The notes beneath the pieces were generated by a model. That model was not told the origin of the DNA, made no database searches, and saw nothing but the letters and a program-made list of their open reading frames with translations. Positions 59,569-64,000 of a DNA stretch of 64,000 nucleotides are shown one piece after another; position 1 is the stretch's first letter; every line of letters begins with the position of its first letter. This stretch comes from Flavobacteriaceae bacterium. Its GTDB lineage: Bacteria > Bacteroidota > Bacteroidia > Flavobacteriales > Flavobacteriaceae. A program made the translations under genes and the position numbers. The stretch covers positions 1 to 64,000 of the forward strand of contig JAENXC010000012.1 of assembly GCA_016649715.1 (NCBI GenBank), read 5' to 3'.

Positions 59569-60045
59569 AGTTGTTCAGTGACTTTTTTAAATTTTAGGGG
59601 AAGATAGAAAACTCTCGGCTAAAAACCTTGTTTGATCTTTTTAATTTAACTTAGGAGATACTGCTACAATTCTCTATAAATCGTGGATGATTTGAGTCAA
59701 TATTTTTTTGCAGTAAAAAATGATTGCTTTCTTACATTTTAATGAACCATTTACGGTTTATCTATGGAGTATCTATGGCTTATGTATGGCTTATATACGG
59801 GTGAACCTAGGCTTTGACCCGTCCTAAAATGACTATTGACCCGTCCTTGACCCGTCCTAAAATAACTATACAGGTTAAAGAATAAATCCAGATATAGTTA
59901 TACAAGACACCTAAAATAACTATACAGGTTAAAGAATAAATCCTGATATAGTTATACAAATGTAACTGATAATCCTAAAAGAACTATAGTCATTGAAGAA
60001 ACTGTGAAATATCGCTTCTTAAACCACGACTTATAAGGATTTTTA
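59569..60045. other. 477-nt non-coding region with compound repeats
   Basis: Longest intergenic gap in the polysaccharide cluster. The part at 59569-59749 is AT-rich with no visible feature. The part at 59750-59990 carries the tandem and inverted repeats listed separately. The flanking genes are on the same strand. No ORF or RNA gene was found. Confidence 0.7.
59750..59990. repeat. Compound tandem-repeat block (11-bp, 11-bp and 54-bp periods)
   Basis: 59750-59793: four near copies of an 11-nt unit (tttacggttta, tctatggagta, tctatggctta, tgtatggctta). 59814-59857: three copies of ttgacccgtcc (at 59814, 59836, 59847). 59856-59905 and 59910-59959: two 50-nt copies differing at one base, each opening cctaaaataactata and containing the inverted pair taactata/tatagtta. 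Partial units are at 59823 (cctaaaatgactat) and 59974 (cctaaaagaactatag). Confidence 0.85.
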
Positions 60046-60786
60046 TTATGAAAAACGCTCCTTGAGAACTAAAAAGATGAATTTTGAATTTCCCACCAAA
60101 TAACGTTTCCACATTCGTCTTGGCTCTTGGACAAAGCGGTAAAACCATTCCAGTCCTGCGGTTTGCATCCAAGCGGGGGCACGTTTGGTTTTACCTGCAA
60201 CAACGTCGAAACTTCCCCCAACGCCCATTATTAGGTTTACGTTTTTTAGGATCTCACGGTGACGATACAGAAAGTTCTCTTTTATGGGTGAAGTAATTGC
60301 CACAAAAAGCATTTGCGTGCCGCTATTGGCAATCTGTTGTGCAATTGCTTCTTCTTCGGAAGGGCTGAAATAGCCATTGCGGTAACCTGCAATAATTTCG
60401 GGACTGTAAATTTCAGAATATTTTTCAACAACCGTTTTCACCACTTCCTCTTTCGCGCCGAAAAGGAAAATCTTATACTTTTTCTTATGTGCCAATTCCA
60501 CGAGATTGGCCATAAAGTCTATTCCTGCAACGCGTTCCTTCAACGGTTTGTTTAAAAACCGCGAAGCCCAAACCACTGCTTGCCCGTCGGCATTTATGAT
60601 GTGCGATTGCTCCACGCTGCGGCGCAGTTCCAAATCCTTTTGCATCGCCACAATTTTTCCAGCATTTACCACTACGTGGTGCAACTGTTCGCCAGTTTTT
60701 ATTTTTTCCTCTACCAATGCAAGGGTTTCCTGCATAGAGAGGTTGTCTATCGTGGTGTTGAGGATTTTTATCCTTTGTTGTGTCAA
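60046..60786 (-). CDS. WecG/TagA/CpsF-family glycosyltransferase
   Basis: 246 residues. HHVVVNAGKIVAMQKDLELR begins the fold, and the donor-site Asp is in IINADGQAVVWASRFL, followed by RVAGIDFMANLVELAHKK and FLFGAKEEVVKTVVEKYSEI. LMGVGGSFDVVAGKTKRAPA with the arginine-rich C-terminus RFVQEPRRMWKRYLVGN is diagnostic. The family transfers ManNAc-uronate or ManNAc-type sugars to a lipid-linked acceptor. TATATTTG (60815-60808, minus strand) is a likely -7 box. Confidence 0.92.
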   Translation of the reverse strand: MTQQRIKILNTTIDNLSMQETLALVEEKIKTGEQLHHVVVNAGKIVAMQKDLELRRSVEQSHIINADGQAVVWASRFLNKPLKERVAGIDFMANLVELAHKKKYKIFLFGAKEEVVKTVVEKYSEIYSPEIIAGYRNGYFSPSEEEAIAQQIANSGTQMLFVAITSPIKENFLYRHREILKNVNLIMGVGGSFDVVAGKTKRAPAWMQTAGLEWFYRFVQEPRRMWKRYLVGNSKFIFLVLKERFS

Positions 60787-60818
60787 AATGTGTTTTTAAT
60801 GGGGCGGCAAATATACAT

Positions 60819-61985
60819 TTATTGTTGCGCTTCTTTTAAAAAATAATACGAAAAGGCATAAAACATCCACGCCTGCGCCCAGCGCATATATGGAATGTCA
60901 CTATTAAAATATTTATTCTTTTGGTATTGAAAAAATCCTTTGTCAGACTGCATATTTTCAATAGTCCAATTCAAAACGCTATCGATTAACTCTTTATTTT
61001 CCTTAAAAACTTCCAGTTTGCTCAACGTTACGACCAATTGCGCAGGGGCGTGAATATCAATGGGAAAAACGGAATTGTTGTAATATTTTGAAATTCCTTC
61101 TTCGGTAAAAAAGGTTTTTAAATAATAATTAAGCCCTTTTTCAATATGTTTTGCGAAAGAAGTATCGCCCGATATTTTTTGATAGGTGTAAATACACTCC
61201 AAGTTATAACCCGTGTGAAAGTTATCTACCCATTGATGGTAGGGCAAAGTACCGTAAGCCCAAGCGCCATTTTCCTGTTGAAAATCGGCTACATATTGAA
61301 CTGCTTTTCGGGCTTCGGTCAGTAAATTTTCTTCTTTGGTGAATTCGTAAACCAAACTCAAAAGTTTCGCACCGAGCAGCGAAGCGTTAAAAACCTGCGT
61401 TTTATCTGATGGTGAATAGGAAAAGGAGAAATTGCCTTTTTCATCATAAGTTCTGTTTAAATCTTTTAAAACGAATTGTGTAGCGCTTTTTGCAACTTCT
61501 AAATATTCTTCGTTTTTTGTGATTTTATAAGCTTCCAGCAACGCTTCAGTAATAAATGTAGTTGCAACAACCGTTGGCATTCCTTTGGGTTGAAAGAAAG
61601 CACGGGCTTGCCAATCAAAATTATAGCCCCAACAAGCTTCGGAATATCCTTCGGATTTCATTTTCAGTACTTGCTCAGAAAGTTGGTTTATTTTTTCAAG
61701 ATATGCAGGCTGTGGATCCTTTTTATATAGATTGCAATAGCCCGTAATAAAAAGACCGAGCCCTTTGGCGTTGTAGCCTTTTTCTACGGAAGTGATTTTA
61801 CGAAGATTTATCGGACTTCTTTTAAAAATCTGAATCCAAGAAAGCCTAAAAAAACGAGTTTTTGAAATTACGGGAACCGCATTGAAAACCTTGCTGTTAA
61901 GTCCATCATACGGATCCCAACCTTTAAAGTTTTCTTTTTCGCAATAGGATTTTAGTTTTTGAAAACTGTTTTGAAAATCGGCCAT
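60819..61985 (-). CDS. Alpha/alpha-barrel protein of the polysaccharide cluster (six-hairpin glycosidase-like fold)
   Basis: 388 residues from the ATG at 61983-61985, with TACTTTTG (62023-62016, minus strand) upstream. There is no signal peptide. Helical hairpins repeat through the chain (KGLGLFITGYCNLYKKDPQP, TTFITEALLEAYKITKNEEY, LGAKLLSLVYEFTKEENLLT, NLECIYTYQKISGDTSFAKH), each with a substrate-face motif such as SEACWGYNFDWQAR and GAWAYGTLPYHQWVDNFHTG. This is the layout of glycoside hydrolase or epimerase type alpha/alpha barrels. No specific catalytic residues can be named, so a sugar-processing role is inferred from fold and cluster. Confidence 0.6.
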   Translation of the reverse strand: MADFQNSFQKLKSYCEKENFKGWDPYDGLNSKVFNAVPVISKTRFFRLSWIQIFKRSPINLRKITSVEKGYNAKGLGLFITGYCNLYKKDPQPAYLEKINQLSEQVLKMKSEGYSEACWGYNFDWQARAFFQPKGMPTVVATTFITEALLEAYKITKNEEYLEVAKSATQFVLKDLNRTYDEKGNFSFSYSPSDKTQVFNASLLGAKLLSLVYEFTKEENLLTEARKAVQYVADFQQENGAWAYGTLPYHQWVDNFHTGYNLECIYTYQKISGDTSFAKHIEKGLNYYLKTFFTEEGISKYYNNSVFPIDIHAPAQLVVTLSKLEVFKENKELIDSVLNWTIENMQSDKGFFQYQKNKYFNSDIPYMRWAQAWMFYAFSYYFLKEAQQ

Positions 61986-62040
61986 TTGGTCCTTCGCAAT
62001 TGTTTTTTGACGGTGCAAAAGTAAGGGAATATAACAGAAA

Positions 62041-62070
62041 GACCCAAAGGTTTTAAAAACCTTTGGGGTC
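62041..62070. repeat. Second copy of the 45260-type palindrome, overlapping a gene end
   Basis: gacccaaaggttttaaaaac ctttggggtc, equal to the 45260 copy apart from one missing C. It covers the last codons and stop codon of the HEPN gene. Confidence 0.85.
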
Positions 62071-62409
62071 TGTATTTTCTATGAGTGTGTCAATTTCAGT
62101 TTTTAGAAGTGGGAGATGATTGATAACAATCCCCCAAATCACATCATCAGATACCGAGTCATAACCGTGGATAATCCTATTTCTCGCATCTACTATTTTT
62201 CTAGAATTGGAAATTTCAATCGTTTCATCAGTCTTTAAGATTCTGCTAAGCGCTTCACCAATAATTTCAATATTCCGTTCTACAGCTCTCTTGGTGCGAA
62301 TATCATTTTGATAATCAACAAATAGTTTTGGTCTATCTTCAAAGAAACTTTCAATTTCAGAAATAGATTTTAAGATGTCAAACAGCCAAGCCTTTATGTT
62401 ATTGTCCAT
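62053..62409 (-). CDS. HEPN-domain protein (DUF86), toxin half of an MNT-HEPN pair
   Basis: 118 residues, helical. The RNase motif R-x4-H appears as R76-N-R-I-I-H81 in VDARNRIIHGYDSVSDD, the DUF86/HepT signature (HGYD). RTKRAVERNIEIIGEALSRI is the N-terminal part. HepT-type proteins are ribonucleases held in check by nucleotidyltransferase antitoxins that AMPylate them. The gene overlaps the MNT gene by 11 nt. Its last five residues (DPKGF) and stop codon come from the palindrome at 62041-62070. Confidence 0.86.
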   Translation of the reverse strand: MDNNIKAWLFDILKSISEIESFFEDRPKLFVDYQNDIRTKRAVERNIEIIGEALSRILKTDETIEISNSRKIVDARNRIIHGYDSVSDDVIWGIVINHLPLLKTEIDTLIENTDPKGF

Positions 62410-62701
62410 AAACCAGCTGTTTTTTATGCTCTATATTTTTTCTGAAATAAGGGTTTTTTATGGCTTTTTCTTCCAATAAATCAATCGGTCTGTTTAAAAT
62501 ATCTTGTAAGGAAAATTTAAAATCAAAATAATTATCCGCATATTCCTCCAACGGAAAATCATTGAATTCCACAATTAAATCTATATCGCTTTTTGGGTTG
62601 AAGTTGGGCGTGAGCACAGAACCAAATACATATAGGTTTTTTACCCTATAGGTTTTGCATAAGGTTATGATTTGCTCTTTATAATTATTGAATGTGTTCA
62701 T
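62399..62701 (-). CDS. MNT-type nucleotidyltransferase, antitoxin of the MNT-HEPN pair
   Basis: 100 residues. The motif LYVFGSVLTPNFNPKSDIDL gives GS (27-28) and D39-x-D41, the minimal nucleotidyltransferase site. EYADNYFDFKFSLQDILNRP and IDLLEEKAIKNPYFRKNI follow, as in MntA. It overlaps the HEPN gene by 11 nt, the usual MNT-first order. The pair lies inside the polysaccharide cluster, a site where defence or stability modules are often found. Confidence 0.86.
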   Translation of the reverse strand: MNTFNNYKEQIITLCKTYRVKNLYVFGSVLTPNFNPKSDIDLIVEFNDFPLEEYADNYFDFKFSLQDILNRPIDLLEEKAIKNPYFRKNIEHKKQLVYGQ

Positions 62702-62790
62702 GATTCCGAAAATTCAGTTCTGTAAAAATAATACAAATTTTGGATGATAGGCCTCAAAGATTTTTCTTAATCCTCCGTCCGCGTGTCGCC

Positions 62791-62845
62791 AAAGCTTTAG
62801 CGGAGGCACAAGCTTTAGCGAAGGTGCAAAACCTGTTAGGTCTAG
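62791..62845. repeat. Repeat block: AAGCTTTAGCGGAGGCAC copies plus half palindrome
   Basis: aaagctttagcggaggcac is followed by aagctttagcgaaggtgc (two near copies), then aaaacctgttaggtct, half of the 46969-type palindrome. It lies 20 nt after the bi-domain oxidoreductase stop. Confidence 0.65.
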
Positions 62846-62864
62846 AATCACAAGTAATTATATA

Positions 62865-64000
62865 CTAAATATCCTGTGTCATTCCCGTTGCCAAAGAATC
62901 CAAAACTTTAAATGTAGTAAGCGTTGTAAGATAAATAGATTCAAAAGGGATCGGTGCCTCGGTATTTTGTTTTAAAGATTTCAAAAACGCTTCCACTTCC
63001 TGTTTGTGGCCTTTGCCGTCCAATTTCAGTTTTATTTGTTTGTTCCCTTTGTGGAAATCGCCTTTTCTGAAATCGTGGATTCTGCCTACTTTTCCACCGG
63101 AAAAAACTTCAATCAATTCCTTCGGAAGTGATTTGTCGCCATTTCCCAGATATAAAAGATTTCCAATCGAGCCGTCGCTAAAGGAAACAGTTATTGAAAT
63201 ATTATCTTCCGAAGTAAGGTTTTGGTTATCGGTTTTGATGGAAGCGGCATATACTTTCACTGGTTTCGCATCTGTGAAATACTGCATCAAATCTATGAAA
63301 TGGCACATTTCACCAATAATCCTTCCGCCGCCAATGTTTTTGTTTTGCGTCCAATGATCCTTTGGGATGAAGCCTGCATTTACGCGAATGTTGATTACTT
63401 TTGGCTCGCCGTTGTTTACAAATTCAGCCTTAATCTTTTCAGCAATTGGGGAAAATCTTCGGTTGAAACCGACCATCAATTTTCGGTTACTTTCCAAATA
63501 AACCTTTTTAACTGACTCCAATTCGTCATAATTCATCGCCAAGGGTTTTTCAACGAAAACATTTTTTCCAGCTCTAAGGGCTTCCATTACATAAGGAGCG
63601 TGGCTGTTGTGCGGAGTTGCGATGAAAACAGTGTTGATTTCAGCATTGTCCAAAATATCCCGCGCTTCGGAAGAAGCATTGTTAAAACCGAATTTCTGCG
63701 CCACATTTTTTGCGGTAATTCCTTTGGTAGTTACAACTGTATCAAGTGAAGCACCTTCTTTTTTGGCATAAGGAATCAAATAGCTCTGCGCGAAACTTCC
63801 TGCACCGATAAAGCCAATATTTACGGTTGAAACCGCATTGGATTGTACCGAAACGAGTGATGTTTTTTTCGTATCGCTTTCGGGATATTTCAGTAGAATT
63901 CCGATGTGCGGTTCTTCTACTTTTCCGAGGACGATATCGTACGCTTTTTCAGCTTCGGAAATGTCAAATGTGTGAGTAATAAGATTATCAAGTTTTACGG
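62865..64000 (-). CDS. Bi-domain oxidoreductase: Zn-alcohol dehydrogenase C-terminus fused to Gfo/Idh/MocA, 5' part outside window
   Basis: The frame is open from the right edge, so the gene starts beyond the window. The first visible 45 codons (VKLDNLITHTFDISEAEKAY, DIVLGKVEEPHIGILLKYPE) are the end of a medium-chain dehydrogenase. NIGFIGAGSFAQSYLIPYAK then opens a Gfo/Idh/MocA domain with EKPLAMNYDELESVKKVYLE and GEMCHFIDLMQYFTDAKPV. Such fusions are known from polysaccharide clusters and are expected to oxidise or invert sugar nucleotides or glycan units. An apparent TTG at 63779 is only a leucine codon of the longer frame and not the start. Confidence 0.85.
   Translation of the reverse strand, partial: VKLDNLITHTFDISEAEKAYDIVLGKVEEPHIGILLKYPESDTKKTSLVSVQSNAVSTVNIGFIGAGSFAQSYLIPYAKKEGASLDTVVTTKGITAKNVAQKFGFNNASSEARDILDNAEINTVFIATPHNSHAPYVMEALRAGKNVFVEKPLAMNYDELESVKKVYLESNRKLMVGFNRRFSPIAEKIKAEFVNNGEPKVINIRVNAGFIPKDHWTQNKNIGGGRIIGEMCHFIDLMQYFTDAKPVKVYAASIKTDNQNLTSEDNISITVSFSDGSIGNLLYLGNGDKSLPKELIEVFSGGKVGRIHDFRKGDFHKGNKQIKLKLDGKGHKQEVEAFLKSLKQNTEAPIPFESIYLTTLTTFKVLDSLATGMTQDI

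Noticed and set aside
59750-59990. CRISPR array
   Set aside because: The repeats have short and different periods, no unique spacers of regular length, and no cas genes nearby.
63700-63779. Start of the Gfo/Idh/MocA gene at 63779
   Set aside because: The frame is open to the window edge and encodes the end of a dehydrogenase domain plus the Rossmann motif upstream of that point.

Overview
The window reads as a chromosomal segment of a member of the Bacteroidota, most likely family Flavobacteriaceae. The evidence is mixed but consistent. There are type IX secretion (T9SS) genes (porZ, porW/sprE) and two T9SS cargo proteins with C-terminal sorting domains. The ATP synthase cluster lacks atpD and atpC. 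Promoters resemble the Bacteroidota TAnnTTTG type. Several families I know mainly from flavobacteria are present (DUF6168, DUF6341, DUF6427, THC0290_0291). The genus cannot be fixed from the sequence alone.

Layout. 1-5.2 kb: the start of a tail-collar (microcystin-dependent) protein, a Tat-exported dioxygenase-like protein, an orphan methyltransferase, and a serine hydrolase. 5.2-12.1 kb: GNAT acetyltransferase, ferritin, recO-porZ, gdhA and an outer-membrane protein. 12.2-20.7 kb: a PLP-dependent methionine-pathway enzyme, an ArsC-like protein, a frameshifted EamA transporter, a thioesterase, an esterase, yicC, gmk, nadD and gpsA. 20.7-29.2 kb: a nucleotidyltransferase pair, prolyl oligopeptidase, DoxX, asd, mscL, tdk-alr and rsmI. 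29.2-34.2 kb: two tandem delta-60-repeat T9SS cargo proteins and recJ. 34.9-44 kb: the ATP synthase operon atpB-E-F-H-A-G, preceded by DUF6168, AtpZ, a bactofilin and PorW. 44-50.6 kb: a PaaE-like reductase, a DUF4160-DUF2442 fusion, GT9-DUF4254, a possible restriction-modification pair, DUF6427 and DUF6341. 50.6-64 kb: purD, then a surface polysaccharide cluster (CapK-like ligase, GT4, initiating sugar transferase, UDP-glucuronate decarboxylase, UDP-glucose dehydrogenase, polymerase/ligase, WecG transferase, alpha/alpha-barrel protein, bi-domain oxidoreductase) with an embedded MNT-HEPN pair.

The polysaccharide genes make a partial pathway. Ugd and Uxs would convert UDP-glucose to UDP-glucuronate and UDP-xylose. 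The sugar transferase would load undecaprenyl phosphate, the GT4 and WecG enzymes extend it, and the Wzy/WaaL-like protein polymerises or ligates it. No flippase, Wza or Wzc is present, so the cluster continues outside the window. PorZ and PorW link the window to T9SS, whose cargo can be anchored on surface lipopolysaccharide.

The most unusual feature is a dense set of short palindromic and low-complexity intergenic elements. Several are perfect odd-length palindromes with a single central base (16+1+16, 15+1+15, 9+1+9). Others lie inside genes. One GC-rich palindrome encodes PACRQAGG and sits exactly at the junction of a DUF4160-DUF2442 fusion. A related one encodes LPAGKAGK in a glycosyltransferase, and a third, weaker one may lie in the O-antigen polymerase. 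Many elements start at or supply the stop codon of the gene before them. Also notable are a compound tandem-repeat block at 59.75-59.99 kb, a nadD without any standard start codon, and a putative nuclease-methylase pair joined by 4-nt overlaps to a membrane-protein gene.
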